Of a stretch of DNA of 64,000 nt, positions 53,747 through 64,000 are shown one piece after another. The stretch is from Rhodococcus ruber NBRC 15591 (GTDB taxonomy: Bacteria; Actinomycetota; Actinomycetes; Mycobacteriales; Mycobacteriaceae). The notes under the pieces are model-generated. The model saw only the letters and a program-made list of their open reading frames with translations. It was not told where the DNA came from and made no database searches. The position numbers and the translations under genes were made by a program. Within the stretch, counting starts at the first letter, position 1. Each line of letters opens with the position of its first letter. Location of the stretch: assembly GCF_001894945.1 (NCBI RefSeq), contig NZ_BCXE01000020.1:123800-187799 (forward strand), written 5' to 3'.

Positions 53747-55704
53747 CCGACACGCAGATCCCGCCCCAGTGGACCCCCACCGAACAGGACGTCGCGAGCG
53801 CCCGCCTCACCGCCTTCGCCCGATGGGTCGAACGGCGCCACGGCGTCTCCCTCCCCGACTACCACGCCCTGTGGCGGTGGTCCGTCGACAATCTCGGACC
53901 GTTCTGGCAGGACGTGTGGGACTGGTTCGACGTACGGTCGCGCACCGACCCGGGACCCGCGCTGGACGACGCCACGATGCCCGGGGCCGTCTGGTTCCCG
54001 GGGGCGCGCCTGAACTATGCGGAGCACGCCCTGCGGCACGCGCGCGACGACCGCCCCGCGATCGTGCACGTCGGTGAGGACGGGGAACGCACCGAGCTGA
54101 GCTGGGCCGAACTCGCCAGGCAGACGGCCGCGCTGGCCGCCACCCTGCGCGAGCACGGCGTCGGTGTCGGCGACCGCGTCGTCGGCTACCTGCCGAACAT
54201 TCCCGAAGCCGTGGTCGCGCTGCTCGCCACCGCAAGCATCGGCGCCGTGTGGGCGGCCTGCGGTCAGGACTACTCGGCCCCCGCGGCCCTGGACCGGCTC
54301 GGGCAACTCGACCCCACCGCCCTGATCACCGCCGACGGTTACCGGTTCGCCGGCCGCACCCACCCCCGCGCCGAGGCGGTCGCCCGGTTGCGGGAGCAGC
54401 TGCCCTCGCTGGCGCTGACCGTCGTGGTGCCCCGGCTCGCAGACCCGCATCAGGACCTCGAAGGTGCGCTCACCTGGGAGGCGGCCACCGTCGGGGAACA
54501 CCCGCTGAGCCCCGAGCCGGTGCCGTTCGACCATCCGCTGTGGGTCGTGTTCTCGTCCGGGACCACCGGTCTGCCGAAGGGCATCGTGCACGGGCACGGC
54601 GGTGTCCTGCTCGAGCATCTGAAGGCGGTGTCGCTGCACACGGACCTCGGATCCGACGACACCTTCTTCTGGTACACGAGCCCGAGCTGGATGATGTGGA
54701 ACTTCCAGGCGGCCGGGCTGCTCGTCGGGGCGACGATCGTCTGCTACGACGGCAGCCCGTCGCACCCGCGGGTCGACCGGTTGTGGGAGATCGCCGCGCA
54801 GGAACGGGTCACCGTCCTGGGCACCAGTCCGGGGTACGTGCTGGCCTGCATCAAGGCGGGCGTCGTGCCCCGGCGGGACCACGACCTGTCCGCCCTGCGC
54901 GCGATCGGCGTCACCGGGTCGACGCTGCCGGCGCCGTCGTCGCGGTGGCTGGCCGACAACGTCGGCGAGCACGTGCCCGTCATGTCCATCACCGGCGGCA
55001 CGGATGTCGTCTCCGCGTTCGTCGGCGCCGTGCGCACCGTGCCGGTGTGGCCGGGTGAGCTGTCGGTGCCGTATCTCGGCGTCGCGCTCGATGCGTTCGA
55101 CGAGCAGGGCCGCCCGGTCCGCGGCGACGTGGGGGAACTCGTGGTGACCGCCCCGATGCCGTCGATGCCGGTCCGCTTCTGGAACGACCCGGACGGGCAC
55201 CGCTACCGCGAGGCGTATTTCTCGGTCTATCCCGGGGTGTGGCGGCACGGCGACTGGATCACGATCACCGGGCGCGGGACGGTCGTGATGCACGGCCGTT
55301 CCGACTCGACGCTCAACCGGCACGGTGTCCGGATGGGCAGCGCCGACATCTACCAGGCCGTCGAGAAGCTCCCCGAGGTCCTCGAAGCGCTGGTCATCGG
55401 AGCCGAGCAGCCCGACGGCGGCTACTGGATGCCGCTGTTCGTGGTGCTTGCCGACGGCGTCACCCTCGACGATGCGCTGCGCGAGAAGATCCGCACCGTG
55501 ATCCGCGAACAGGCCTCACCGCGACATGTGCCCGACGACATCGTCGCCGCACCCGGTGTCCCGCACACCCGCACCGGCAAGAAGCTCGAGGTGCCGATCA
55601 AGCGGCTGTTCCAGGGGGCCGACGCGGCCCGCACCGTCGACCGCAGCGCGGTCGACGCACCGGAGTTGCTCGACTGGTATGCGCAGCAGCGGCAGGCGCG
55701 GTGA
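53743..55704 (+). CDS. Acetoacetyl-CoA synthetase
   Basis: 653 residues, family length. The N-terminal domain (YHALWRWSVDNLGPFWQDVWDWFDV...PGAVWFPGARLNYAEHAL) is typical of acetoacetyl-CoA synthetases. The AMP-binding loop is VVFSSGTTGLPKGIVHGHGG, followed by YTSPSWMMWNFQAAGLLVG, GRSDSTLNRHGVRMGSADIYQAVEKLPEVLEALVIG and the catalytic Lys in HTRTGKKLEVPIKRLFQGAD. It activates acetoacetate with ATP and CoA, which completes leucine degradation after the CitE-like lyase. It occupies the role that ScoA/ScoB CoA-transferase plays in the mycobacterial locus. ATG overlaps the lyase stop. Confidence 0.93.
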   Translation: MTDTQIPPQWTPTEQDVASARLTAFARWVERRHGVSLPDYHALWRWSVDNLGPFWQDVWDWFDVRSRTDPGPALDDATMPGAVWFPGARLNYAEHALRHARDDRPAIVHVGEDGERTELSWAELARQTAALAATLREHGVGVGDRVVGYLPNIPEAVVALLATASIGAVWAACGQDYSAPAALDRLGQLDPTALITADGYRFAGRTHPRAEAVARLREQLPSLALTVVVPRLADPHQDLEGALTWEAATVGEHPLSPEPVPFDHPLWVVFSSGTTGLPKGIVHGHGGVLLEHLKAVSLHTDLGSDDTFFWYTSPSWMMWNFQAAGLLVGATIVCYDGSPSHPRVDRLWEIAAQERVTVLGTSPGYVLACIKAGVVPRRDHDLSALRAIGVTGSTLPAPSSRWLADNVGEHVPVMSITGGTDVVSAFVGAVRTVPVWPGELSVPYLGVALDAFDEQGRPVRGDVGELVVTAPMPSMPVRFWNDPDGHRYREAYFSVYPGVWRHGDWITITGRGTVVMHGRSDSTLNRHGVRMGSADIYQAVEKLPEVLEALVIGAEQPDGGYWMPLFVVLADGVTLDDALREKIRTVIREQASPRHVPDDIVAAPGVPHTRTGKKLEVPIKRLFQGADAARTVDRSAVDAPELLDWYAQQRQAR

Positions 55705-55781
55705 CCCGCGCCACCGCCGCCCGGGAGCGATGAGGATCACCTGACTGGACATTTGTCCTGTTCGGGTGGTCCGATGGCCGC

Positions 55782-56129
55782 ATGACGCTCGCCATCGACA
55801 TCTTCCTCATCCTGCACTTCATCGGCCTCGCCGGCATCATCGGCTCCTGGCTCGCCGTGATCAAGGAACCGCGCGTGGTGGCCGGCATGCTGCACGGCGC
55901 GATCCTGCAGGTGGTGACCGGACTCGCGCTGGTCGGGCTCAACGAGGCGGACGGCGCCGACCTGAACCACATGAAGATCGGTGTCAAGCTCGTCGTCGCC
56001 GTCGTCATCCTCGTGCTCGCGATCGTCGGTCTGAAGAAGGAGCGGCAGAACCCGGGCTCGACCGCAGCCCTGGCACACGCGGCCGGTGCGCTCGGTGTCC
56101 TCAACGTCGTCATCGCCGTGCTCTGGTGA
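55782..56129 (+). CDS. Small membrane protein, four hydrophobic segments
   Basis: 115 residues. Hydrophobic segments lie at about 3-25 (LAIDIFLILHFIGLAGIIGSWLAV), 33-52, 63-86 (MKIGVKLVVAVVILVLAIVGL) and 97-114. Charged loops contain KEPRVVAG and EADGADLNH. The arrangement resembles small integral proteins of the cytochrome-like DUF families of Rhodococcus, but I do not recognise it. It has its own 77-bp upstream gap and is followed by the NRPS leader. Confidence 0.7.
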   Translation: MTLAIDIFLILHFIGLAGIIGSWLAVIKEPRVVAGMLHGAILQVVTGLALVGLNEADGADLNHMKIGVKLVVAVVILVLAIVGLKKERQNPGSTAALAHAAGALGVLNVVIAVLW

Positions 56130-56417
56130 CCGCTCCGACACCGCGGCGGCAAAGATGAAGCCGACCTTACCGACCCTGTAGATTGGTCCGGTGCGCAAGT
56201 CAGGCGGCCGGAAGGCGACCGGCGAGTAACCTGCTCGGGCAGCTCCGCGCCGACAGGCGGGGTGATCGTTGTCCCGGCGGGTCTCGCGGCGTTCGCGCCG
56301 TTGTCCGCCGTGTAACGCTCCTCCCCTGAACAGCAGATATACCTGAGCACGGTGCTCGCCCGGGTCACCGGGCGCGACGGTCGGGCCTGCGTCCGACGGT
56401 GAGAGAGAGGTTGGGGT
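56130..56417 (+). promoter_or_regulatory. 288-bp leader/promoter region of the NRPS gene
   Basis: No open gene fits here. A TAGATT hexamer near 56180 could be a -10 box. A perfect 6-bp hairpin GCCCGG-GTCA-CCGGGC lies at 56358-56373, 44 bp before the start. GAGAGAGAGG at 56401-56410 is the ribosome site. No riboswitch is recognised, and no iron-box palindrome is convincing by eye. Confidence 0.45.
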
Positions 56418-59400
56418 TTGGACTCGCTGGGTGTCGGCGGATCGGGTGCGACGAACACGAACGCGGCGAACGTGCCGGACGGTGCCTTCCCCCTCTCTCC
56501 GGCACAGCTCGGGATGTGGTTCGCGCAACACGTCGACCCGTCGGTGCCCGCGAACATCGCCCAGTACGTCGAGCTCGTCGGCGACCTCGACCGTGGCCTC
56601 CTGCTCGAGGCCAGCGCGCGTGCCGCGCTCGAGATGGGCTCCGGTTTCCTCCGGTTCCTCGAGGTCGACGCGCAGCCGTACCAGCTCGTCGATCCGACCC
56701 TCGACGCCTCCATCGGATACGTGGACCTGCGGGACGCGGACGATCCGCGCGAGGCCGCGATGGAGTGGATGCGCGCCGACCGCAGCACCCCGGTCGACGT
56801 GCTCAAGGACCGGCTGATCTCGGCCACCGTCCTGCAGATCGGCGAGCGCCGCTACTTCTGGTACAACCGCGTCCACCACCTCGCGCTCGACGGTTTCGGC
56901 GCCGCGACCTTCATGACCCGGATCGCGGAGCTCTACACCGCCGCCGTGGAGGGCGCCGAACCCAGCCCCAACAAGGCGTCGGACGTGCGCACCGTGTACG
57001 AGGCCGAGATCGCGTACCGGAACTCACCGCGGTTCGACACCGACCGCGAGTACTGGTCGACGATCGTCGACGGCATCGACGAACCCACCAGCCTGGCCGG
57101 CCGCCCCGCACCGCCGGCCCCCGTCAGCCGGATCGACAGCGCCGCGCTCGGCGCCCGCGTCGAGGAGCTCGTCGACCATTTCACCGAACGCGAGAACACC
57201 AGCCTCGCCACCGCGGTGATCGCCGCCTTCGCCGCCTACATGGCCCAGATGACCGGCCGCACCGACGTCGTGCTCAGCCTGCCCGTCGCCGCGCGGACCA
57301 CCGCGGTACTGCGCCGGTCCGGCAGCATGGTCTCCAACGTGGTGCCGTTGCGCCTCGAGGTGGCCGCCGGCACCACCGTGCGACAGCTCGTCGCGTCGGC
57401 CACCGCTGCCGTCTCGGGAGCGCTGCGGCACCAGCGGTACCGCCACGAGGACATCGTCCGCGACGCCGGGAGTGCGGCCGGCGGCCGCTCCACGTTCTTC
57501 GGCCCGTGGGTCAACATCATGCTGTTCGACAACGAGGTCCGCCTCGGCGACATGGTCGGACGGATCAACATCCTGTCCACCGGTCTCATCGAGGACCTCG
57601 GGGTCAACGTCTACAAGAGCGGTGGCACGCGCACCCACATCGACTTCGAGTCCAACCCCAACCTGTACGGCGTGCAGGAGTCCCGGGCGCACCACGCCCG
57701 GTTCGTGGAGTTCTTCGACCGATTCGTCGCGGCCGATCCCGATCGGCGGGTATGGGACCTGCCCCTCGGAACCGGCGCCGAGACCGCCCGGGTGCTCACC
57801 GAGTGGAATCGCACCGAGCACCCCGTCGACCACCGCACGCTGCTCGCGGAGTTCGAGGAGCAGGTGGCACGCACACCCGACGCCACGGCCCTCGTGTACG
57901 AGGGCGAAAGCCTGACGTACGCGGAATTCGACGCCCGCGTGAACGCGCTCGCGCGGCTGCTCGTCGCGCGCGGCGTCGGACCGGAGTCCCTGGTCGGACT
58001 GTCGGTGCGGCGTTCGCTCGAACTGCTCGTCGGCATGTACGCGATCCTCGAGGCCGGCGGCGCCTGGGTGCCGATCGACCCGGATCACCCCGCGGACCGG
58101 ACCGCCTACATTCTCGACACCGCCCGGCCCGTCTGCGTGGTCACGACCGCGCGTGACCGGGTGGATCTGCCCGCCGGCCTCGATGTGGTCGAGATCGACC
58201 GCATCGATCTCACCGGCCTGGACACGCGCCCGCTCACCGACGCCGACCGGCTCGGGCCGGTACGCCTCGACAGCACCGCCTACGTCATCTTCACCTCGGG
58301 CTCCACCGGGCGTCCCAAGGGTGTCGCGGTCACGCACCGGGCGATCGACAACCAGATCCGGTGGATGAACGACCAGTACGCGCTGTCGGCGTCCGACGTG
58401 TACCTGCAGAAGACCGCGACGACGTTCGACGTGTCGCTGTGGGGCTTCTTCATGCCACTGCGTGTGGGGGCGACCCTGGTGATCGCCACCCCCGACGGCC
58501 ACCGCGACCCGATGTACGTGGCCGACCGGATCGCCGAACACGGGGTCACCGTCACCGACTTCGTGCCGTCGATGCTCACGGTGTTCGTCGCCAATGCCCG
58601 GCCCGGCTCGTGCGACACGCTGCGTCACGTGTTCGTGATCGGTGAGGCGCTGCCGGCCGAGACGGCGGCCGCGTTCGCCCAGCTGTGCCCCGCGCAGCTG
58701 CACAACCTCTACGGACCCACCGAGGCCGCGGTCTCGATCACCTACCATCGCGCCACGGCCGAGGACGTGACCACCGTCCCGATCGGCGTCCCCCAGTGGA
58801 ACAGCCGCGTCTACGTCCTCGACCACCGGCTGCGGCCCGTGCCGCCCGGCAGGCCCGGCGAACTGTACCTCGCCGGGGTCCAGCTCGCGCGCGGCTACCT
58901 GCGCCGCCCCGACCTCACCGCCGACCGGTTCCTCGCCGATCCGTTCGGTGCCCCGGGCGACCGGATGTACCGCACCGGCGACCTCGTGTTGTGGCGCCTC
59001 GGCGCGGACGGTGCCGGATACCTCGACTACATCGGCCGGACCGACTTCCAGGTCAAGTTCCGGGGTCAGCGCATCGAGCTGGGCGAGATCGAGGCGGTCC
59101 TGCTCGCCGCCCCGGAGGTCTCGCAGGCCGTCGTGCTCGTGGTGCCGACGGCGACCGGCGACCAGCTCGTCGGCTACCTCGTCGCCGCCCCCGGCCACGC
59201 GATCGACACCGAGGCGCTGACCGAGGCGCTGGGCCGGGCGCTGCCGTCGTACATGGTTCCGGCGTCGCTGATGGTGCTCGACGCGTTCCCGCTCAACACC
59301 AGCGGCAAGCTCGACCGCAAGGCCCTGCCCGAGCCGGTGTTCAACAGCGCCCGCATGTTCCGGGCGCCGCGCACCGCCGCCGAACGGGTCGTGGCCGAGA

Positions 59401-62400
59401 CGTTCTGCGAGGTCCTGGGAGTCGCCGAGGTCGGCCTCGACGACGATTTCTTCGAACTCGGCGGCAACTCGCTCGTCGCCACCCAGCTCGTGTCCCGGAT
59501 CGGCTCCGCCATGGACACCCAGGTTCCGGTGCGGGTGCTGTTCGAGTCGTCCACCGTCGTGGGCCTCGCGGCCCGGGTGGCACGACAGTCCGGATCGGGT
59601 GCCCGCCGGCCGCTCGTCGCGGGCCCGCGGCCGGACGTGCTGCCCCTCTCGACGGCGCAGCAGCGGATCTGGTTTCTCAACCGATTCGACGCCGGCACCG
59701 CCGCCTACAACCTGCCCTTCACGGTGCGGCTGACCGGTCCGCTCGATCCGGCCGCCCTCGACGCCGCCTTCGGCGACGTCGTCTCCCGGCACGAGACGCT
59801 GCGGACCGTCTACCCGGCCGTCGACGGGGAACCGCAACAGGTGATCCTGCCGGTCGAACACGTCGACAGCCGGGTCCCCGTGCTCGACATCACCGCGTCC
59901 GAGCTGCACGACCGGGTCGTGGCCCTGGCACAGCGCGGGTTCGACGTCGCCGTCGACGTGCCGTTCCGGATCGCGCTGTACCGGCTGGCGGACGACGAGT
60001 TCGTCCTGGCGATGGTGTTGCACCACATCGCCGCCGACGGGTCGTCCTTCGAGCCGCTCGTGCGCGACATCGTTGCCGCATACGCGGCGCGGGCCGCCGG
60101 CTCCGAACCCGGCTGGTCCGCGCTCCCGGTGCAGTACGCCGACTACGCGCTGTGGCAGCGCGACGTGCTCGGTCTCGAATCCGACCCGAACTCGATCTCC
60201 GCGCAGCAGATCGCCTACTGGACTCGGGAACTCGACGGCATCCCGGATCAGCTCGACCTGCCCGCGGATCGTCCCCGCCCGGCGGTCGCCACCTACCGCG
60301 GCGACAAGCGCCGGTTCGTGATCTCGGCCGAGACTCACCGTGGTCTCGTCGAGGTCGCCCGCTCGCACCATGCGTCGCTGTTCATGGTGATGCACTCCGC
60401 GTACGCCGTCCTCCTGTCGAGACTGAGCGGATCCGACGACATCGCCGTCGGCAGTGTCGTCGCCGGCCGTGGTGATCGTCTGCTCGACGACCTGATCGGC
60501 ATGTTCGTCAACACGCTGGTGCTGCGTACCCGGGTCGATCCGGGTGCGCGCTTCGAGGAACTCCTCGACCGGGTCCGCGACTCCGATCTGAGCGCCTTCT
60601 CCAATGCGGACGTCCCGTTCGAGCGGCTCGTGGAGGTCCTCAAGCCGCCCCGGTCCACGGCTCGGCACCCGTTGTTCCAGGCTGCGCTGGCGGTGGAATC
60701 TCCTGGAACGCGCGATATTTCGTTCTCCGGGGTGCGCGCCACCGCGGCCGAGTTCGACGTGCCGATCGCGAAGTTCGACCTGCAGCTGTGGCTCGTCGAG
60801 CGGACCGACGACGAGGGGCGCCCGGCCGGCGTCAATGCCGTGTTCGAGTACGCGACCGACCTGTTCGACGCCGACACCGTCGACGTCTTCGGGCAGCGTT
60901 TCGTGCGGATCCTCGAAGCGATCGTCGCCGATGCGGCCACGCCCGTCGGTGACATCGACCTCCTCGCGCCCGAGGAGGAGGCCCGGCTCGTCTCGGTCCG
61001 CGGCCCCGAACTCCATCGTGCGGAGCGACCGCTCGTCGAACTGCTCACGGCCGGAGTGGATCTCGCGCCCGATACGATCGCCGTCCGATGCGGCGAGTCG
61101 GCCCTGACGTACCGGGAGCTCGACGAGTGGTCCAACCGCCTCGCCCGCGTCCTCGTCGACAGCGGTGTCGGACCCGAGACGATTGTGGCCCTGGCCTTCC
61201 CGCGCTCCGCGGAGATGGTGCACTGCGTGTGGGCCGTCGCCAAGACCGGCGCCGCGTACGTGCCGATCGATCCCGCCCATCCGGTCGAACGCATCCGGCA
61301 CATCGTCCGGGACTCCGGCGCCGTCCTCGGTCTGACCACCGCCGGGCACCTGCCGGAGCTGCCGGCGGACTTCGACTGGAACGCCCTCGATGCCGACGAG
61401 ACCCGCGCGGCGATCGAACGGGCCTCGGCCGCGCCGCTCGGCGACGCCGACCGGCTCGCGCCGCTGCGCCTCGACCACGTCGCGTACATGATCTACACCT
61501 CGGGGTCGACGGGCCTGCCGAAGGGCGTCGCCGTGACCCACCACGGGCTCGCCGCGCTCGTGCAGGAGAGCGTCGAACTGTACGGCGTCACCGAGCGGTC
61601 ACGGGTGTTGCACGTGTGCGCGCCCAGCTTCGACCCGTCGGTGCTCGAGTGGCTGATGGCCGGCTCCTCCGGCGCCGAACTCGTCGTGACACCCGCGAAC
61701 GTGCTGGGTGGCACCGAACTGCACGACCTGATCGAGACGTACGGGGTGACCCATGCCGTCATCACCCCCGCCGTGCTCGGATCGGTCGACCCCCGCGATC
61801 TCGACACGCTGCGCGTCCTCAACGTCGGCGGCGACGTCTCCACCGCCGATCTGGTCGCCCGCTGGTCGCCCGGCCGCCGCTACTTCAACGCGTACGGCCC
61901 GACCGAAACCACGATCGTCACCACCCGCGGCGAACTGCACCCGGGCGAGCCCATCACCATCGGCACCCCCGTGGCCGGGGTCGGTGCCCTCGTGCTCGAC
62001 GCGCGGCTGCACCCCGTTCCGGTCGGCGTGTCCGGGGAGCTGTACCTGACCGGGGACGCGCTCGCGCGTGGCTACCACCGGCGGCCCGCACTGACGGCGG
62101 ACCGTTTCGTCGCCTCCCCGTTCGGCGCGCCGGGCGAGCGCATGTACCGCACCGGCGACGTCGTACGGTGGGACGACGAGGGCCGGCTGGTGTACGCCGG
62201 GCGGACCGACTTCCAGGTCAAGGTCCGCGGCTACCGTATCGAACTGGGGGAGATCGACGCCGCCTACCTCTCGCACCCCGCCGTCGACTTCGCCACCACG
62301 ATCGGGCACGAAATGCCCTCGGGGCAGACCACTCTGGTCACCTACGTCCACGGCGAGGCGGGACTCGACAGCGAGGAGCTCACCGGGTACGTCGCCGGAT

Positions 62401-64000
62401 TCCTGCCGTCCTACATGGTTCCCTCGGTCTGCGTCGTCCTCGACGCCGTCCCCCTCACCCCGAACGGCAAGGTGGACCGCAAGGCACTGCCCGAGCCGGT
62501 GTTCGAGGCGCGGGCCTTCCGCGCCCCCACCACGCCGATCGAGGAGATCGTCGCGGGCACATTCGAGAGCGTCCTCGGCATCGACCGGGTCGGGCTGGAC
62601 GACGACTTCTTCGAGCTCGGTGGCAACTCGCTCGTCGCGACCCAGCTCGTGTCCAGGCTCGGTGCGGCCCTCGACACCCAGGTGCCCGTGCGTCTGCTGT
62701 TCGAGGCGTCGACCGTCGTCGCGCTGGCCGCGCGGGTCGAACACCGTGCCGGCGCCGGCCGCCGCATCCCGCTCGTGGCCCAGCCGCGCCCCGACCGGAT
62801 CCCGCTGTCCCTGGCCCAACAGCGCATGTGGTTCCTGAACCGGTTCGAGCCCGAATCGGCCACCTACAACCTGCCCTTCGCGCTGCGACTGTCCGGTGAA
62901 CTCGACATCACCGCGCTGCAGGTCGCCATCATGGACGTCATCGACCGGCACGAGTCGCTCCGAACCGTCTACCCCGAGGGGCCCGACGGGCCGATGCAGG
63001 TCGTCACGGACGCTGCCACGGCGGTGCCCAACCTGACGCCGACGTCGATCACGGAAGAGAACCTGCAGCAGGAGATCTCGGCGCTCGCGTCCACCGGGTT
63101 CGACGTGACCCGCGAGGTGCCCGTGCGGGCCCACCTGTTCGAGATCGACCCGACCGAGCACGTGCTGGCGATCGTCATGCACCACATCTCCGCCGACGGC
63201 TGGTCGATGGGACCGGTCGCACGTGACGTCATGGCCGCCTACGCCGCGCGCATCGAGTGGGAGCGTCCCGCGTGGCCGCCGCTGCCGGTGCAGTACGCGG
63301 ACTACACACTGTGGCAGCACGAACTTCTCGGCTCCGAGAGCGACCCGGAGTCGCTGATCGCCGACCAGCTCGCCTACTGGCGCACCACCCTCGCCGGGCT
63401 GCCCGACCAGCTCGACCTGCCGTCGGACCGGCCGCGGCCGGCACGGCAGTCGTTCCGCGGCGGCACCGAGCGGTTCGTCGTGTCCGCCGAGGTCCATTCC
63501 GCGCTCGACGACGTCGCGCGCCGGCACGGCACCACGCTGTTCATGGTGGTGCACGCGGCGCTGTCGGTGCTGCTGGCGCGGTTGTCGGGGACCGACGACA
63601 TCGCCGTCGGCACCCCGGTGGCCGGTCGCGGCGAGCAGGAACTCGACAACGTGGTCGGCATGTTCGTCAACACCCTGGTGCTGCGGACCCAGGTGGACCC
63701 GGACCAGCCGTTCACCGAGCAGCTCGCCCGCGCCCGGGAGGCCGCGCTCGGTGCGTTCGCGCACGCGGACGTGCCGTTCGAGCGGCTGGTGGAGGTGCTC
63801 AATCCCGCCCGGTCGACGGCGCGGCACCCGCTGTTCCAGGTCATGCTGGCCTTCCAGAATCTCGGGTCGACCCACGTGGAGCTGCCCCGGCTCGTCCTGG
63901 AGACACAAGCCATCGACACCTCGGTGGCCAAGTTCGACCTGCAGCTGACGCTGTCCGAGTCCACGGACGACGACGGCGGAGCCGACGGGCTCGTCGCCGA
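56418..64000 (+). CDS. Non-ribosomal peptide synthetase, C-A-T-C-A-T-C... (3' partial)
   Basis: 2,527 residues visible, continuing past the window. Start TTG 56418 is fixed by an in-frame TGA at 56400 and GAGAGAGAGG 7 nt upstream. Domains: C1 about 20-460 (HHLALDG near 153); A1 about 469-970 ([12 protein letters not shown] near 625); T1 about 988-1048 (FFELGGNSL); C2 about 1074-1515 (HHIAADG near 1202); A2 about 1541-2025 ([12 protein letters not shown] near 1693); T2 about 2042-2102 (FFELGGNSL); C3 from about 2128 (HHISADG near 2255). No epimerisation or methylation domain is seen. C1 and A1 resemble EntF/DhbF, so C1 may accept an acyl or aryl group from a separate carrier. The ten specificity residues, by my alignment, are D-V-W-D-F-I-L-V-S-K for A1 (serine-like but changed at three places) and D-P-L-V-L-V-A-I-V-K for A2 (unassigned). 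The product is unknown. Confidence 0.95.
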   Translation, partial: MDSLGVGGSGATNTNAANVPDGAFPLSPAQLGMWFAQHVDPSVPANIAQYVELVGDLDRGLLLEASARAALEMGSGFLRFLEVDAQPYQLVDPTLDASIGYVDLRDADDPREAAMEWMRADRSTPVDVLKDRLISATVLQIGERRYFWYNRVHHLALDGFGAATFMTRIAELYTAAVEGAEPSPNKASDVRTVYEAEIAYRNSPRFDTDREYWSTIVDGIDEPTSLAGRPAPPAPVSRIDSAALGARVEELVDHFTERENTSLATAVIAAFAAYMAQMTGRTDVVLSLPVAARTTAVLRRSGSMVSNVVPLRLEVAAGTTVRQLVASATAAVSGALRHQRYRHEDIVRDAGSAAGGRSTFFGPWVNIMLFDNEVRLGDMVGRINILSTGLIEDLGVNVYKSGGTRTHIDFESNPNLYGVQESRAHHARFVEFFDRFVAADPDRRVWDLPLGTGAETARVLTEWNRTEHPVDHRTLLAEFEEQVARTPDATALVYEGESLTYAEFDARVNALARLLVARGVGPESLVGLSVRRSLELLVGMYAILEAGGAWVPIDPDHPADRTAYILDTARPVCVVTTARDRVDLPAGLDVVEIDRIDLTGLDTRPLTDADRLGPVRLDSTAYVIFTSGSTGRPKGVAVTHRAIDNQIRWMNDQYALSASDVYLQKTATTFDVSLWGFFMPLRVGATLVIATPDGHRDPMYVADRIAEHGVTVTDFVPSMLTVFVANARPGSCDTLRHVFVIGEALPAETAAAFAQLCPAQLHNLYGPTEAAVSITYHRATAEDVTTVPIGVPQWNSRVYVLDHRLRPVPPGRPGELYLAGVQLARGYLRRPDLTADRFLADPFGAPGDRMYRTGDLVLWRLGADGAGYLDYIGRTDFQVKFRGQRIELGEIEAVLLAAPEVSQAVVLVVPTATGDQLVGYLVAAPGHAIDTEALTEALGRALPSYMVPASLMVLDAFPLNTSGKLDRKALPEPVFNSARMFRAPRTAAERVVAETFCEVLGVAEVGLDDDFFELGGNSLVATQLVSRIGSAMDTQVPVRVLFESSTVVGLAARVARQSGSGARRPLVAGPRPDVLPLSTAQQRIWFLNRFDAGTAAYNLPFTVRLTGPLDPAALDAAFGDVVSRHETLRTVYPAVDGEPQQVILPVEHVDSRVPVLDITASELHDRVVALAQRGFDVAVDVPFRIALYRLADDEFVLAMVLHHIAADGSSFEPLVRDIVAAYAARAAGSEPGWSALPVQYADYALWQRDVLGLESDPNSISAQQIAYWTRELDGIPDQLDLPADRPRPAVATYRGDKRRFVISAETHRGLVEVARSHHASLFMVMHSAYAVLLSRLSGSDDIAVGSVVAGRGDRLLDDLIGMFVNTLVLRTRVDPGARFEELLDRVRDSDLSAFSNADVPFERLVEVLKPPRSTARHPLFQAALAVESPGTRDISFSGVRATAAEFDVPIAKFDLQLWLVERTDDEGRPAGVNAVFEYATDLFDADTVDVFGQRFVRILEAIVADAATPVGDIDLLAPEEEARLVSVRGPELHRAERPLVELLTAGVDLAPDTIAVRCGESALTYRELDEWSNRLARVLVDSGVGPETIVALAFPRSAEMVHCVWAVAKTGAAYVPIDPAHPVERIRHIVRDSGAVLGLTTAGHLPELPADFDWNALDADETRAAIERASAAPLGDADRLAPLRLDHVAYMIYTSGSTGLPKGVAVTHHGLAALVQESVELYGVTERSRVLHVCAPSFDPSVLEWLMAGSSGAELVVTPANVLGGTELHDLIETYGVTHAVITPAVLGSVDPRDLDTLRVLNVGGDVSTADLVARWSPGRRYFNAYGPTETTIVTTRGELHPGEPITIGTPVAGVGALVLDARLHPVPVGVSGELYLTGDALARGYHRRPALTADRFVASPFGAPGERMYRTGDVVRWDDEGRLVYAGRTDFQVKVRGYRIELGEIDAAYLSHPAVDFATTIGHEMPSGQTTLVTYVHGEAGLDSEELTGYVAGFLPSYMVPSVCVVLDAVPLTPNGKVDRKALPEPVFEARAFRAPTTPIEEIVAGTFESVLGIDRVGLDDDFFELGGNSLVATQLVSRLGAALDTQVPVRLLFEASTVVALAARVEHRAGAGRRIPLVAQPRPDRIPLSLAQQRMWFLNRFEPESATYNLPFALRLSGELDITALQVAIMDVIDRHESLRTVYPEGPDGPMQVVTDAATAVPNLTPTSITEENLQQEISALASTGFDVTREVPVRAHLFEIDPTEHVLAIVMHHISADGWSMGPVARDVMAAYAARIEWERPAWPPLPVQYADYTLWQHELLGSESDPESLIADQLAYWRTTLAGLPDQLDLPSDRPRPARQSFRGGTERFVVSAEVHSALDDVARRHGTTLFMVVHAALSVLLARLSGTDDIAVGTPVAGRGEQELDNVVGMFVNTLVLRTQVDPDQPFTEQLARAREAALGAFAHADVPFERLVEVLNPARSTARHPLFQVMLAFQNLGSTHVELPRLVLETQAIDTSVAKFDLQLTLSESTDDDGGADGLVA

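Noticed and set aside
56130..56417. Iron-box or riboswitch control of the NRPS
   Set aside because: No convincing 19-bp iron-box palindrome or known riboswitch core is found by eye. Only a short hairpin and a weak -10 box are visible.
57024..61544. 1,506-codon open frame on the minus strand across the NRPS
   Set aside because: It is the antisense shadow of a high-GC gene with strong codon bias. Its translation is low-complexity, with no domain, and it overlaps clear C-A-T-C-A domains on the plus strand.

Overview
The window is a chromosomal segment of a high-GC actinobacterium. Gene content (complete mycofactocin locus, NDMA-dependent alcohol dehydrogenase, Rhodococcus/mycobacterial type leucine-catabolism cluster, large NRPS), frequent GTG/TTG starts and many 4-bp ATGA/GTGA/TTGA start-stop overlaps all point to Rhodococcus or a close relative in the Mycobacteriales. 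I cannot name the species. There are no rRNA, tRNA, CRISPR or IS elements, and coding density is very high.

Layout. 1-5.9 kb: two-component system (5' end cut), secreted lipase, two-gene ABC exporter. 5.9-6.0 kb: a perfect 19-bp inverted repeat plus a 15-bp tandem array. 6.0-15.3 kb: first part of the mycofactocin (MFT) locus, with mftM-mftR on the minus strand, diverging from mftA-mftB-mftC-mftD, followed by two FadH/OYE flavoenzymes flanking a mycofactocin-type SDR. It is closed by a 20-bp perfect hairpin. 15.3-26.3 kb: unrelated genes (two hypotheticals, an HD/LuxR protein, GntR-DUF1648 pair, TetR/hydrolase pair, double GNAT, ECF sigma-DGPF pair, a nuclease/phosphatase, a shortened DHFR-like gene). 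26.5-30.1 kb: mftE-mftF-mftG, so the MFT locus is split in two. 30.1-37.4 kb: GAF regulator, acetaldehyde-type aldehyde dehydrogenase, DUF779, ethanolamine permease and ethanolamine ammonia-lyase eutBC. 37.5-40.1 kb: a hypothetical, a frameshifted phosphatase and an MHS-type transporter. 40.3-46.8 kb: acyl-CoA synthetase, AcoR/MimR-like regulator, second aldehyde dehydrogenase, NDMA-dependent alcohol dehydrogenase and a GlsB-type membrane protein. 46.9-55.7 kb: TetR plus a leucine/isovalerate (and possibly itaconate) catabolic operon ending in acetoacetyl-CoA synthetase. 55.8-64 kb: small membrane protein and the first 2,527 residues of an NRPS (C-A-T-C-A-T-C...), cut by the window end.

How it fits together. 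MFT is a RiPP redox cofactor made from MftA by MftB/C/E/D, glycosylated by MftF, methylated by MftM and re-oxidised by MftG. Its clients here are plausibly the SDR, the two OYE enzymes and above all the NDMA-dependent alcohol dehydrogenase at 45.2 kb. That enzyme sits with an aldehyde dehydrogenase and an acyl-CoA synthetase, a complete alcohol to aldehyde to acid to acyl-CoA route. The ethanolamine block feeds acetaldehyde into its own aldehyde dehydrogenase. The window is thus largely a short-chain alcohol, aldehyde and acyl-CoA utilisation island around mycofactocin.

Points of most interest: the split MFT locus; the two OYE proteins with a rewritten active-site motif; a shared 21-bp motif in front of the two transcription units flanking the AcoR-like regulator; several proteins that lack expected catalytic residues; two damaged genes; a 5-codon leader ORF overlapping the GAF regulator start; and an NRPS with an EntF-like first module but altered specificity residues.
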